Origin: Bacillota bacterium
GTDB taxonomy: Bacteria > Bacillota_A > Clostridia > Lachnospirales > Lachnospiraceae
Assembly: GCA_023443925.1 (NCBI GenBank)
Contig: JAEZSL010000002.1
Span: 1 to 33,912 of the forward strand
Direction: 5' to 3'
Length of the DNA: 33,912 nt
The notes beneath the pieces are model-generated. The model saw only the letters and a program-made list of their open reading frames with translations. It did not search any database and was not told the DNA's origin. Shown here one piece after another: positions 1 to 8,682 of the stretch. The position numbers were made by a program, and so were the translations under genes. How positions within the stretch are numbered: position 1 is the stretch's first letter; each line of letters starts with the position of its first letter.

Positions 1-60
1 CATCTTTGGACAATATCTATTTTTGTTTCAAAAGAAAACTTTGCATTTCTACCCACAAAA

Positions 61-125
61 AATATGCTCCCTTCTAAGTATCAAGTGTTTTATTATTTCA
101 CTTGTCTACCTATAAGGGAGCATAT
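61..125 (-). terminator. Long hairpin terminator downstream of the YbjQ-family gene
   Basis: A perfect 12-bp inverted repeat (62-73 with 114-125) encloses an inner 6-bp stem (82-87 with 99-104). Read on the minus strand, the hairpin is followed by a run of six T. It lies about 80 bp beyond the stop codon of the minus-strand gene at 203-523, so it is best read as that gene's intrinsic terminator. Nothing else is recognised in 1-202. Confidence 0.7.
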
Positions 126-202
126 CACAAACATCATTGTGCGGCTGTTTTTATAAGCAATACGACTAAATATATACAGTTACATAATAAGTACGGTCTG
201 TA

Positions 203-523
203 TTATGAAATTCTTACCGCAGTGCCGGATGCGGTTACCATAAGCATACCGTTATCAGCACCAAGTACTTCATAATCAATATCGACTCCGACAACAGCAT
301 CTGCGCCTAACTGCCTGGCACGATCCTCCATTTCCCTTAATGCATTTTCTCTGGCCTGGATTAATTCTTCCTCATAAGTTCCGGAGCGGCCCCCAAAGAA
401 ATTGGATAAGCCGGCTGCAAAATCCTTAATAAAATTAACACCGGAAATAACTTCTCCGAATACGATACCCCGGTATTCTGTAATGGTTTTTCCTTCTATA
501 CTGGGTGTGGTTGTAATAAGCAT
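203..523 (-). CDS. YbjQ/UPF0145 family protein (putative heavy-metal-binding domain)
   Basis: A 106-residue soluble protein that matches the YbjQ family along its whole length, including the N-terminal [11 protein letters not shown] segment and the later [13 protein letters not shown] strand. The family is annotated as possibly heavy-metal binding and forms small oligomers, but no cellular role is established. There is no signal peptide or membrane segment. The ATG is supported by AAAGGAG about 7 bases upstream. The gene follows argG on the same strand, but a strong hairpin terminator at 663-751 separates them, so it is probably transcribed on its own. I found no convincing promoter in the A/T-rich 524-662 spacer. 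Family assignment is firm; function is unknown. Confidence 0.85.
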   Translation of the reverse strand: MLITTTPSIEGKTITEYRGIVFGEVISGVNFIKDFAAGLSNFFGGRSGTYEEELIQARENALREMEDRARQLGADAVVGVDIDYEVLGADNGMLMVTASGTAVRIS

Positions 524-662
524 CTGATTTCTCCTTTCAAGATTCAGGTTGTTTTTAATAAAATTTTTATTTATAATAACTTACTATATATCTTATAGTT
601 TATAACAAAATAAAAGAATCATTAATATTAAATTAAAAAAATAACAGTTTTTTTTATTAAAA

Positions 663-751
663 ATGCCTGTACTGAATTTTCAGTTATAATAAACAGAAAT
701 TGTTATTACATATTTTCTGTAATTATAAAGCTGATGAATTCAGACAGGCAT
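663..751 (-). terminator. Nested 89-nt hairpin terminator of argG
   Basis: The outer arms 663-678 and 737-751 pair over about 15 bp with one bulged base. Inside are two further stems: TTATAAT with ATTATAA, and ACAGAAA with TTTCTGT. Nearly the whole element therefore folds into one long hairpin. Read on the minus strand it ends in TTTTT. It begins 16 bp past the argG stop codon. The size and full-length symmetry are more than a terminator needs, so a MITE-like origin is possible. Confidence 0.75.
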
Positions 752-766
752 AAACAAATTGTAAGA

Positions 767-1990
767 TTACTGATTTTTCGTTTCACTTTCAACGGCGGCC
801 ATCTTCATGGCACGAACTTTTAAGGACAGTCCGAAAAGATTGATAAACCCTTCCGCGTCATGATGGTTATATAAATCACCGGTTGTAAAGGAAGCAATGC
901 TTTCATTGTATAAGGAATAGGGAGAAGTAGTACCCTGTTTAATGATATTACCCTTATAGAGTTTTAATTTTACTTCACCGGTAACATATTGCTGGGTTAC
1001 ATCCACAAAGGCCTGAAGTGCTTCACGCAGAGGAGTAAACCATTTGCCTTCATAAACCACATCGGCAAATTTATTACCGATTTCTTTTTTGCAGGTTAAG
1101 GTGGCACGATCCAGAATTAATTCTTCTAATTGAGTATGCGCTTCCATTAAGATAGTTCCGCCGGGAGTCTCATATACACCGCGGGATTTCATGCCAACAA
1201 CACGGTTTTCCACGATATCAATAATGCCGATGCCATGTTTTCCGCCCAGTTTATTCAATTCCTCAATCAGTTCGGAGGGTTTCATTTCAGTACCATTTAA
1301 TGAGGTAGGGATACCTTTTTCAAATGTTAAGGTAAGAACTTCACCTTCCTCCGGAGCTTTTTGGGGAGATACGCTAAGTACTAATAAATGGTCGTAATCC
1401 GGTGCATTGGCAGGGTCCTCCAGCTCCAGGCCTTCATGGCTGATATGCCAGAGATTCCTGTCACGGCTGTAACTGTTATCAGCGGAGAAAGGAAGGTCAA
1501 TGCCATGGTTTTTACAGTATTCAATTTCTTCTTCTCTAGAGGTAACATCCCAGATTCTCCAGGGAGCAATGATTTTTAAATCAGGTGCCAGTGCTTTAAT
1601 GCCAAGTTCAAAACGTACCTGGTCGTTACCTTTACCGGTTGCACCATGGCAGATAGCAGTTGCATTTTCTTTTCTTGCAATTTCAACCAGACGTTTTGCG
1701 ATAACCGGTCTTGCCATGGAAGTACCCAGTAAATATTTATTTTCATAAATGGCACCGGCTTTTACGCAGGGCAGTACATAGTCATCTACAAATTCATCAA
1801 CTACGTCTTCAATATATAATTTTGTAGCTCCGGAGAGTTTCGCTCTTTCTTCCAGGCCATCCAGCTCATTTCCCTGGCCTACATCTATACAGACACACAC
1901 TACATCATAATCATAATTTTCCTTCAGCCATGGAATAATCATTGTGGTATCCAGACCGCCGGAATAAGCAAGTATAACTTTTTCTTTCAT
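767..1990 (-). CDS. argG: Argininosuccinate synthase
   Basis: Catalyses ATP-dependent condensation of citrulline with aspartate to argininosuccinate, the penultimate step of arginine synthesis, in the cytoplasm. The protein begins with the family's N-terminal nucleotide-binding loop [10 protein letters not shown] and carries the downstream [13 protein letters not shown] motif; 407 residues is the normal family length. An in-frame ATG lies 30 bases further upstream (2020), but the ATG at 1990 has an ideal AAGGAGG about 7 bases before it and gives the usual [12 protein letters not shown] start, so I chose 1990. The gene is divergent from maf-argCJBD. Its promoter at 2041-2075 overlaps two ARG-box-like sites, which suggests arginine repression. 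A strong hairpin terminator follows. Confidence 0.97.
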   Translation of the reverse strand: MKEKVILAYSGGLDTTMIIPWLKENYDYDVVCVCIDVGQGNELDGLEERAKLSGATKLYIEDVVDEFVDDYVLPCVKAGAIYENKYLLGTSMARPVIAKRLVEIARKENATAICHGATGKGNDQVRFELGIKALAPDLKIIAPWRIWDVTSREEEIEYCKNHGIDLPFSADNSYSRDRNLWHISHEGLELEDPANAPDYDHLLVLSVSPQKAPEEGEVLTLTFEKGIPTSLNGTEMKPSELIEELNKLGGKHGIGIIDIVENRVVGMKSRGVYETPGGTILMEAHTQLEELILDRATLTCKKEIGNKFADVVYEGKWFTPLREALQAFVDVTQQYVTGEVKLKLYKGNIIKQGTTSPYSLYNESIASFTTGDLYNHHDAEGFINLFGLSLKVRAMKMAAVESETKNQ

Positions 1991-2040
1991 ATAAATATCC
2001 TCCTTGTTGTTTATAAACATTTGGCTTAACTTTTTGAATT

Positions 2041-2075
2041 ATTATAAATATACATCAATATGTTAATTTATGCAA
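2041..2075 (-). promoter_or_regulatory. argG promoter with tandem ARG-box-like sites
   Basis: On the minus strand TTGCAT (2075-2070) and TATATT (2052-2047) are spaced by 17 bp. Two sites resembling the ArgR consensus TGNATWWWWATNCA lie at 2074-2061 and 2054-2041. Each matches 10 of the 12 specified positions by eye, and they are 20 bp apart centre to centre. One covers the -35 and the other covers the -10, a layout expected for repression by an ArgR/AhrC hexamer. No argR gene is present in the window. Confidence 0.65.
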
Positions 2076-2467
2076 TACCAAATTTTATTATTTATTATTT
2101 TTTTAATTAGATATTGGTAAAAGACTTTTAATTTACATGTTTTTTACTGTAATCTTATAGACATAAATGTATAATAATGGTACAATTAAAGCACTTGTAT
2201 TTAATACGGTTTTCGGTATAGACCATACAAACAGGGGATGTCAACATAATCCCGTGTTTATTCTATACCTTTTTTTTGTTTCATAAACTACTAAAACATT
2301 AAATAATTTGTCTATGATACGGTTTTAAGACAGTGTGTATAAAAGCTTATATATATACAGCATCCTGTCAAAAAGACTGGCAGGCAGATGAATGGGCATA
2401 ATAGGAAAGAGCAGATACTTTATAGCGCCGGTAAGATGCAAGATTATGCGCAGAAATGGAGAAAATT
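2076..2467 (+). other. argG-maf divergent spacer with an orphan leader-like region
   Basis: About 390 bp without a recognised gene beyond the argG promoter. It contains a possible -10 (TATAAT at 2170-2175, weak -35), the strong terminator hairpin at 2215-2277, and a short direct repeat ATACGGTTTT (near 2204 and 2318). A weaker hairpin with CCTG/CAGG arms lies near 2366-2386. This would fit a small RNA of about 95 nt, or a leader for maf, but no known RNA family is recognised. Confidence 0.35.
2215..2277 (+). terminator. Orphan intrinsic terminator or attenuator upstream of maf
   Basis: The outer arms GGTATAGA (2215-2222) and TCTATACC (2262-2269) pair perfectly. The inner arms 2229-2239 and 2249-2259 pair apart from one G/G mismatch. 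Eight T follow immediately (2270-2277). No plus-strand gene lies before it, so it must end a small RNA or act in the leader of maf. Confidence 0.7.
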
Positions 2468-3088
2468 ATGTATAAGATCATATTGGCATCGGGATCACCC
2501 AGAAGAAAAGAAATATTAGAGCAGGTGGGCGTTAAATTCACCGTAAAAGTAAGTGAGCAGGAAGAACGCATCACCAAGACCAAACCGGAGGAAATTGTAA
2601 TGGAACTGGCTGCTGTCAAAGCCAGAGAGGTTGCATTAAAAGCAGCGGGAAAAACAATTGTTATCGGTGCAGATACTATGGTAGCAATTGACGGACAGGT
2701 TCTGGGAAAGCCTAAAAATACCTCGGAAGCAAGAGGGATGCTGCAAATGCTACAGGGAAACAGACATCAGGTTTATACCGGTGTCTCGATTGTAATAAAG
2801 GAAGAGGCTGGGGAAGGACAGAATGAAATCAATAAAGAAATTAATTTTGCTGAGCGGTCGGATGTCTGGGTATATCCCATGAAGAGGGCCCAGATTGATA
2901 ATTATATTGCATCCGGAGAGCCCTTTGACAAAGCAGGCGGTTATGGAATACAAGGCAGATTCGCCATTCATATAGAAAAGATAACAGGAGATTACTATAA
3001 TATCGTCGGTTTCCCGGTAGCAAAATTATATATGCTGCTTCTGGAAGAGGGGATTGATTTACTCCATTGCCAGGAAAACCAGGGTTAA
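2468..3088 (+). CDS. maf: Maf family nucleoside triphosphate pyrophosphatase
   Basis: Maf proteins hydrolyse non-canonical or modified nucleoside triphosphates to the monophosphate and pyrophosphate, and were first linked to septum inhibition in Bacillus. The N-terminus IILASGSPRRKEIL, the central GADTMVAIDGQVLGKP segment and EPFDKAGGYGIQG are hallmark motifs. At 206 residues the length is normal. An ATG lies at 2456, but the ATG at 2468 has GGAG six bases upstream and places the SGSPRR motif at its usual distance, so I prefer it. About 30 residues around position 115 are rich in Glu and Lys and look like a lineage-specific loop. The gene is 185 bp upstream of argC, which has its own promoter, so the arg link is probably only positional. 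Confidence 0.93.
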   Translation: MYKIILASGSPRRKEILEQVGVKFTVKVSEQEERITKTKPEEIVMELAAVKAREVALKAAGKTIVIGADTMVAIDGQVLGKPKNTSEARGMLQMLQGNRHQVYTGVSIVIKEEAGEGQNEINKEINFAERSDVWVYPMKRAQIDNYIASGEPFDKAGGYGIQGRFAIHIEKITGDYYNIVGFPVAKLYMLLLEEGIDLLHCQENQG

Positions 3089-3200
3089 TGATTTTAAGCA
3101 GAAATTATTTAAATGCATAGAAATAAGAAAAAGATACGTCCCGTACCTGCCATTATCTTTCTGACCTTTGAAAAATATTGAAAAATTGTAAAATCAACTA

Positions 3201-3235
3201 TTGCATAATAATGAATAAAGATGTATAATTATGAA
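3201..3235 (+). promoter_or_regulatory. argC operon promoter with tandem ARG-box-like sites
   Basis: TTGCAT (3201-3206) and TATAAT (3224-3229) are separated by 17 bp. Two ARG-box-like sites start at 3202 and 3222, each matching 11 of the 12 specified positions of TGNATWWWWATNCA, and they are 20 bp apart. The geometry is the same as at argG. This should be the promoter and operator of argCJBD. Confidence 0.75.
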
Positions 3236-3273
3236 AAATCTTTCAGAAAACAAAAATGGACGGAGGCAGGCAT

Positions 3274-4314
3274 ATGATAAAAGCAGGTATCATTGGTTCC
3301 ACCGGTTATGCCGGACAGGAATTGGTAAGATTACTTATACAACACAAGGATGCGGAGATTGTATGGTACGGTTCCAAAAGTTATATTGATAAAAAATACT
3401 ATGAAGTCTTTCAAAATATGTTTCAATTGGTAGATGCGGCATGCTTGGATGATAATATGGAGGAACTGGCCCAAAAGGCAGATGTTATTTTTACGGCAAC
3501 ACCCCAGGGGTTATGTGCATCTTTGGTGAATCAGGACATATTATCAAAGGTGAAAATCATTGACTTAAGCGCAGATTTCAGAATAAAGGATGTTAATACC
3601 TATGAAGCTTGGTACGGAATAAAACATGTCAGCCCGGAATTCATCCCCGAAGCTGTTTATGGACTCTGTGAAATTAACAGAGAGCAGGTAAAGAATTCAA
3701 GACTCGTGGCCAATCCCGGCTGCTACCCAACCTGTTCCACCTTATCGATATATCCATTATTAAAAGAGGGGATTATTGATGCCGGGTCCCTGATTATTGA
3801 CGCCAAATCCGGTACTTCAGGAGCAGGACGTTCTGCAAAGGTTGGTAATCTTTTCTGTGAAGTCAATGAGAATATGAAAGCTTACGGAGTAGCGGGCCAC
3901 CGGCACACACCGGAGATTGAAGAACAATTATCCTACGCTGCCGGTAAAACGGTAAAACTTAATTTTACCCCTCATCTGGTTCCTATGAACCGAGGGATTC
4001 TGATAACGGCATATGCCAATCTGACCAAGTCAGTTACTTATGAAGAAGTAAAAGCAATTTATGAGAAGTATTACAAAGCGGAATATTTTGTACGGGTACT
4101 GGATAAAGGTATCTGTCCGGAAACCAGATGGGTAGAAGGAAGTAATTATGTTGATATAAATTTTGCCATTGACCCCAGAACCAACCGGATTATTATGATG
4201 GGTGCAATGGATAATCTGGTAAAAGGTGCAGCCGGCCAGGCAGTACAAAATATGAATCTGATGTTTGGTTTGGAGGAAACAAGCGGCTTGCAGCTGGTTC
4301 CCATGTTTCCATAA
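3274..4314 (+). CDS. argC: N-acetyl-gamma-glutamyl-phosphate reductase
   Basis: NADPH-dependent reduction of N-acetylglutamyl phosphate to the semialdehyde, the third step of ornithine synthesis. The N-terminal dinucleotide-binding motif GIIGSTGYAGQELVRLL and the catalytic cysteine in NPGCYPT (around residue 147) are present, as is the C-terminal GAMDNLVKGAAGQAVQN segment. At 346 residues the length is typical. An upstream in-frame ATG at 3256 precedes the GGAGG at 3262-3266; the ATG at 3274 sits seven bases after that site and is the better start. It is the first gene of argC-argJ-argB-argD, the usual acetyl-cycle order in clostridia. The tandem ARG boxes just upstream suggest arginine repression. 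Confidence 0.97.
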   Translation: MIKAGIIGSTGYAGQELVRLLIQHKDAEIVWYGSKSYIDKKYYEVFQNMFQLVDAACLDDNMEELAQKADVIFTATPQGLCASLVNQDILSKVKIIDLSADFRIKDVNTYEAWYGIKHVSPEFIPEAVYGLCEINREQVKNSRLVANPGCYPTCSTLSIYPLLKEGIIDAGSLIIDAKSGTSGAGRSAKVGNLFCEVNENMKAYGVAGHRHTPEIEEQLSYAAGKTVKLNFTPHLVPMNRGILITAYANLTKSVTYEEVKAIYEKYYKAEYFVRVLDKGICPETRWVEGSNYVDINFAIDPRTNRIIMMGAMDNLVKGAAGQAVQNMNLMFGLEETSGLQLVPMFP

Positions 4315-4370
4315 TGATTGACAGGATTTGGCAACAGGACTGAATTTAGCGCGAAGCGGCAGGAGGAGTA

Positions 4371-4429
4371 AGTTTGAAAGTTCCTTTCAAACTACTTATT
4401 AAAGCAGTAACGCAGACAGGTCTGCGTTA
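4371..4429 (+). promoter_or_regulatory. Two perfect hairpins between argC and argJ
   Basis: The first hairpin has 10-bp arms 4371-4380 and 4384-4393 with a 3-base loop. The second has 9-bp arms 4408-4416 and 4421-4429 with loop CAGG, and ends four bases before the argJ ribosome binding site. Neither is followed by a T run, so they are not standard terminators. An AGGAGG (4361-4366) precedes a TTG at 4374 that is in frame with argJ and lies inside the first hairpin. Confidence 0.6.
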
Positions 4430-4445
4430 TGCAGGAGGTATAAAG

Positions 4446-5666
4446 ATGGAGATCATAAAGGGCGGAGTAACCGCAGCAAAAGGATATAAAGCAGCCGGAA
4501 TCTATGCGGGAATTAAGAAAAAAAGAAAAGATATGGCGCTGGTTTACAGCACCGTACCTGCCAGGGCAGCCGGTACATTTACTACTAATGTAGTAAAAGC
4601 AGCACCGGTAAAATGGGATATAGAATTGATAAAAGAGGCCGAAACTGTTCAGGCAGTTGTATTAAACAGCGGCGTTGCCAATGCCTGTACCGGAGCTTTG
4701 GGCGATGAGAATAATTATAAAATGGCGGAAGCCGTAGCACATAACCTTAATTTGTCGGTAAAGGAAGTACTTACCGCATCCACCGGAGTAATCGGGCAGC
4801 AGCTGCCTATCTCAGTAATTACAGAAGGAACCAGGCTCCTGGCGGCTGCACTGGAGGACAGTATAGACAGCGGGTTACAGGCAGCAGAGGCTATTATGAC
4901 AACGGATACTTATTCCAAGGAATATGCGGTATCCACAACGATTGGTGGCAGTACGGTAATTATCGGCGGTATGTCAAAAGGTTCCGGTATGATTCATCCT
5001 AATATGGCTACCATGCTGGGAGTTGTAACCACGGATGCAGCCATCAGCAAAGAATTGCTGCAGGAGGCAGTCAGTGCGGATGTAGTAGATTCCTTTAATA
5101 TGATATCGGTAGACCGAGATACCTCCACAAATGATTCCCTTATTCTTTTAGCAAACGGCTTAGCAGGTAATACGGAAATTACGGAAAAAAACCAGGATTA
5201 TTATGAGTTTTGTAAAGCACTGAAAACCGTAACGACAGAACTTGCAAAAAAAATGGCGGCAGACGGGGAAGGTGCAACTAAGCTATTTGAAACCGTAGTA
5301 ATAGGAGCAAAAACAAAAGATGATGCAGTAGTATTGAGCAAGTCGATTATTACCTCCAATCTGGTAAAAACAGCTGTATACGGCAATGATGCCAACTGGG
5401 GAAGAATTTTATGTGCCATGGGATATTCCGGTGTGGATTTCAATCCGGATTTAGTAGATCTGTATATTGAAAGTGCCGACGGTAAAATAAAGCTGGTGGA
5501 AAACGGTATGGCAACTGGCTACAGTGAAGAAACCGCAACAAAGATTTTATCGGCAAAGGAAGTAAGAGCGATTGCCGACATAAAAATGGGAGAAGAGACA
5601 GCAACGGCCTGGGGCTGTGACCTGACCTACGATTATATTAAGATTAATGCGGATTACCGTTCTTAA
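4446..5666 (+). CDS. argJ: Bifunctional glutamate N-acetyltransferase / amino-acid acetyltransferase
   Basis: Moves the acetyl group from N-acetylornithine back to glutamate, closing the acetyl cycle; many family members also make N-acetylglutamate from acetyl-CoA. The enzyme is made as a precursor that self-cleaves before a nucleophilic threonine. That site is visible as HPNMATML around residue 185. The 406-residue length and the C-terminal WGCDLTYDYIKINADYRS are typical. I chose the ATG at 4446, which has AGGAGGT six bases upstream and begins at the conserved start. A TTG at 4374 with its own AGGAGG would add 24 residues and cannot be excluded. It follows argC after a 131-bp spacer with two hairpins and precedes argB closely. 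Confidence 0.96.
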   Translation: MEIIKGGVTAAKGYKAAGIYAGIKKKRKDMALVYSTVPARAAGTFTTNVVKAAPVKWDIELIKEAETVQAVVLNSGVANACTGALGDENNYKMAEAVAHNLNLSVKEVLTASTGVIGQQLPISVITEGTRLLAAALEDSIDSGLQAAEAIMTTDTYSKEYAVSTTIGGSTVIIGGMSKGSGMIHPNMATMLGVVTTDAAISKELLQEAVSADVVDSFNMISVDRDTSTNDSLILLANGLAGNTEITEKNQDYYEFCKALKTVTTELAKKMAADGEGATKLFETVVIGAKTKDDAVVLSKSIITSNLVKTAVYGNDANWGRILCAMGYSGVDFNPDLVDLYIESADGKIKLVENGMATGYSEETATKILSAKEVRAIADIKMGEETATAWGCDLTYDYIKINADYRS

Positions 5667-5706
5667 AACTACTAATATTTATTTGAATTCGGAGGAAGAA
5701 ATCTAA

Positions 5707-6618
5707 ATGGAACAAATGGACCAGATTTTAATAAAAGCGCAGACACTTATTGAAGCACTGCCCTATATTCAAAAATTTAATAATAAAAAGGTTGTTGTAA
5801 AATATGGCGGAAGTGCCATGCTGGATGAAAATCTTCAGATAAACGTTATAAAGGATGTTGCATTGTTAAAACTTGTTGGTATGCAGCCGATTATAGTACA
5901 TGGCGGCGGTAAGGAAATCAGCAAATGGGTCAGTCTGCTGGGCCATGAATCCAGATTTGTGGAAGGATTAAGAGTCACGGACGAACAGACCATGGAAGTT
6001 GCTGAAATGGTATTAGGTAAAGTAAATAAAGGGTTAGTACAGATGATTGAAAAACTAGGTGTGAAAGCAGTGGGTATCAGCGGCAAAGACGGTGCTACCT
6101 TAAAGGTTGAGAAAAAGCTGGTTAACGGACAGGATATCGGTTATGTCGGAAATGTAACGGAAGTAAATGTGGATTTAATCAATACTTTAATCGATAATAA
6201 TTTTATACCGATTATTGCACCCATCGGGCTGGATGATGATTTTCATGCCTACAATATTAATGCGGATGATGCTGCCTGTGCCGTGGCAACCGCCATAGGT
6301 GCCGAAAAACTTGCCTTCCTGACGGATATAGAAGGAGTATATACGAATCCGGAGGATAAAGATACTTTGATTTCGGTGCTTACTCTGGATAAAGCCGATG
6401 AACTGATTCAAAACGGCTTTATCGGCGGCGGTATGCTTCCTAAATTAAAGAATTGCATTGATGCGGTTCGCAATGGAGTATCCAGAGTCCATATACTGGA
6501 CGGCAGAATGGAACACTGTCTGCTGCTTGAATTTTTTACAAACCGCGGTATTGGAACCGCTATACTGAATAATGAAAATATTTTATTTGAGCATGAAAAG
6601 CTCCAGGCCGGCAAGTAA
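5707..6618 (+). CDS. argB: Acetylglutamate kinase
   Basis: Phosphorylates N-acetylglutamate, the second step of ornithine synthesis and in many bacteria the arginine feedback point. Amino-acid kinase family motifs are clear: [10 protein letters not shown] near the N-terminus, [11 protein letters not shown] for substrate binding, and the C-terminal GGGMLPKL lysine segment. At 303 residues it is slightly longer than the short E. coli enzyme. The N-terminal helix before the kinase core is the feature usually seen in arginine-sensitive hexameric enzymes, so feedback inhibition is likely but inferred. GGAGG lies 11 bases before the ATG at 5707, somewhat far; a second in-frame ATG at 5716 is possible. 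It is 40 bp after argJ and 14 bp before argD. Confidence 0.97.
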   Translation: MEQMDQILIKAQTLIEALPYIQKFNNKKVVVKYGGSAMLDENLQINVIKDVALLKLVGMQPIIVHGGGKEISKWVSLLGHESRFVEGLRVTDEQTMEVAEMVLGKVNKGLVQMIEKLGVKAVGISGKDGATLKVEKKLVNGQDIGYVGNVTEVNVDLINTLIDNNFIPIIAPIGLDDDFHAYNINADDAACAVATAIGAEKLAFLTDIEGVYTNPEDKDTLISVLTLDKADELIQNGFIGGGMLPKLKNCIDAVRNGVSRVHILDGRMEHCLLLEFFTNRGIGTAILNNENILFEHEKLQAGK

Positions 6619-6632
6619 GGAGGAATCACCGT

Positions 6633-7808
6633 ATGCAGGAAATGATTGAGAAAGCGGAACAGCTGCTGATGCACACTTACAGCAGATATCAGATTGTACT
6701 GGATAAAGGGGAAGGTGTTTACCTGTACGATATAAATGGTAAGAAATATCTGGATTTTGCCGCTGGGATTGCGGTATTTGCGTTAGGTTACGGCAACAAG
6801 GAGTATAATGACGCTTTAAAGAATCAGGTCGATAAGCTTTTACATACCTCTAATTATTATTATAATATACCGACGATAAATGCGGCTGAAAAATTAGTAA
6901 AAGCTTCCGGTATGGACCGGGTATTCTTTACCAACAGCGGCACAGAAGCCATTGAAGGAGCCGTAAAACTTGCCAGGAAATATTACTTTAATAAAACGAA
7001 ACATGCCGGAAGCGAAATCATATCCATGGACCGGTCTTTTCACGGAAGAAGCATGGGGGCATTATCCATTACCGGTCAGCCCAAATACCGGGAAGCCTTT
7101 GAGCCCCTGATCGGAGGCGCTGTTTTTGCAGAATTTAATGATATAAACAGTGTGAAGGAAAAGATAACGGATGATACTTGTGCCATTATAGTAGAACCCA
7201 TCCAGGGAGAAGGTGGATTATATCCGGCAGATAAAGAATTTTTGTCCGACTTAAGAAAAATCTGTGATGAACGGGATATTCTTCTGATTTTTGATGAAAT
7301 CCAATGTGGTATGGGAAGAACCGGCACTATGTTTGCATATCAGGGCTATGGGGTTAAACCGGACATAATTGCCTGTGCGAAAGCTTTAGGCTGCGGTGTT
7401 CCGGTGGGTGCCTTTGCAGCGACGGAAAAAGTGGCTTCCGCTTTTGAACCGGGTGACCATGGTACTACGTATGGGGGAAATCCCTTTGCCACAGCCGCAG
7501 TAAGTAAAGTTTTTGATTTATTTGAGTCAGAACAGCTGTTAAAGCATGTAAATGAAATATCGGTTTACCTGGCTGATAAATTAGATGAACTAGTAAAGAA
7601 ATATCCCTTCCTTCTTGAGAGAAGAGGCAAAGGCTTAATGCAGGGGCTTGAATTTAAAGTTCCTGTTAAGGATTATATTGCAAAAGCCATGGATAAGGGC
7701 CTGATTCTCATAGGGGCCGGCTCTAATATTATCCGTTTTGTACCGCCCTTGATTATAACGCGGGAACATGTGGATGAGATGGCGGAGATTCTGGAAAGTA
7801 TATTTTAG
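6633..7808 (+). CDS. argD: Acetylornithine aminotransferase
   Basis: PLP-dependent class III aminotransferase that converts N-acetylglutamate semialdehyde to N-acetylornithine using glutamate. The sequence shows NSGTEAIEGAVKLARKY, the aspartate of LIFDEIQCGMGRTG, and the Schiff-base lysine in CAKALGCGVPVGA (around residue 248), followed by GDHGTTYGGNP. The 391-residue length fits the family. AAGGAGG precedes the ATG. This is the last gene of argCJBD and is followed by a clear terminator. Clostridial ArgD can overlap in function with succinyldiaminopimelate or GABA aminotransferases, but the operon context makes the arginine role almost certain. Confidence 0.97.
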   Translation: MQEMIEKAEQLLMHTYSRYQIVLDKGEGVYLYDINGKKYLDFAAGIAVFALGYGNKEYNDALKNQVDKLLHTSNYYYNIPTINAAEKLVKASGMDRVFFTNSGTEAIEGAVKLARKYYFNKTKHAGSEIISMDRSFHGRSMGALSITGQPKYREAFEPLIGGAVFAEFNDINSVKEKITDDTCAIIVEPIQGEGGLYPADKEFLSDLRKICDERDILLIFDEIQCGMGRTGTMFAYQGYGVKPDIIACAKALGCGVPVGAFAATEKVASAFEPGDHGTTYGGNPFATAAVSKVFDLFESEQLLKHVNEISVYLADKLDELVKKYPFLLERRGKGLMQGLEFKVPVKDYIAKAMDKGLILIGAGSNIIRFVPPLIITREHVDEMAEILESIF

Positions 7809-7823
7809 TACGGTTAATCAGCG

Positions 7824-7866
7824 AAACCGGTAAGATTCCTTAAGGGATGCTTTACCGGTTTTTTTG
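7824..7866 (+). terminator. Terminator of argCJBD
   Basis: The arms AAACCGGTAA (7824-7833) and TTACCGGTTT (7852-7861) pair perfectly. A small inner hairpin (TCC/GGA) lies between them, and a T run follows to 7865. It lies 15 bp past the argD stop codon. Confidence 0.9.
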
Positions 7867-8056
7867 TCCAAAGAATTCGAGTTTTAAAGATCAAGCAGCC
7901 TGACTTGTTTTTGACAGAGTCCGGTCAAAATAAATCTATCTTTGTTAGGGCATGTTTTTAATCTGGGTTGAATATCTTCCATACTTTTGGCAAAAATATA
8001 ACAGACGGATTTGGATATTATTAGCAGCCGTACTAATTTGCGAGGTGATTTATAGG

Positions 8057-8488
8057 ATGGGATGGATTGTTGCAATCATATCAGGGGCATTGATGAGTAT
8101 CCAAGGGGTGTTTAATACAGGTGTAACCAAAGATACAAGTATTTGGGTATCTTCCAGTTTTGTTCAGTTTACGGCATTTATAGTATGCCTTGGTGCCTGG
8201 TTTATTACCGGGCGGGAGAGCAGTTTCGGAGCAATCTTTAAAGTAGATAATAAATATATGCTGCTGGGCGGTGCAATCGGAGCCTTTATTACTTACACAG
8301 TTATCCGAAGTGTGGATTCTCTTGGGCCGGCAAAAGCAATTATGTTAATCGTGACCTCACAGCTGATTATGGCATATGTTATTGAACTTTTTGGTATCTT
8401 CGGGGTAGAACAGGTAAAATTTCAATGGCGTAAATTAATTGGTGTGGCACTGGTAATCGGTGGCATCATTACTTTTAAATGGGACTAG
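8057..8488 (+). CDS. YdcZ/DUF606 family small membrane transporter-like protein
   Basis: A 143-residue integral membrane protein with about four or five hydrophobic segments. It matches the DUF606/YdcZ family in the drug/metabolite transporter superfamily, from the opening MGWIVAIISGALMSIQGVFN to the LGPAKAIMLIVTSQLIMAYVIE segment. Substrates of this family are not known. An ATG 105 bases upstream is in frame, but GAGGTGA lies eight bases before the ATG at 8057 and the homologous region starts there. It sits alone between the argD terminator and the comEA promoter. A TTGACA at 7911-7916 could be its -35, but no good -10 follows. Confidence 0.8.
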   Translation: MGWIVAIISGALMSIQGVFNTGVTKDTSIWVSSSFVQFTAFIVCLGAWFITGRESSFGAIFKVDNKYMLLGGAIGAFITYTVIRSVDSLGPAKAIMLIVTSQLIMAYVIELFGIFGVEQVKFQWRKLIGVALVIGGIITFKWD

Positions 8489-8531
8489 TTCTAACGAAAT
8501 TCTTACAATTAAAAATCTTTCGAAATACCTA

Positions 8532-8560
8532 TTGTAATCAAACAATTTATTAGGTAGAAT
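8532..8560 (+). promoter_or_regulatory. Candidate promoter of the comEA-comEC unit
   Basis: TTGTAA (8532-8537) and TAGAAT (8555-8560) are separated by 17 bp, about 120 bp upstream of comEA. I saw no other convincing promoter before comEC, so this may drive all five genes. Confidence 0.5.
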
Positions 8561-8682
8561 ACTATTATGCAATGAAGTATTGAGGATACGATATTGATAT
8601 GACCTTTTTTATATTACTTGTGAATAACCGGACCGTTAAAAACTGCCGGAGAATCCAACGAGTGAATAAGAAAGGATAATTT

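Noticed and set aside
3130..3165. Weak hairpin after maf (AAAGATA with TATCTTT)
   Set aside because: No T run follows, and the arms are A/T-rich, so it is not convincing as a terminator.
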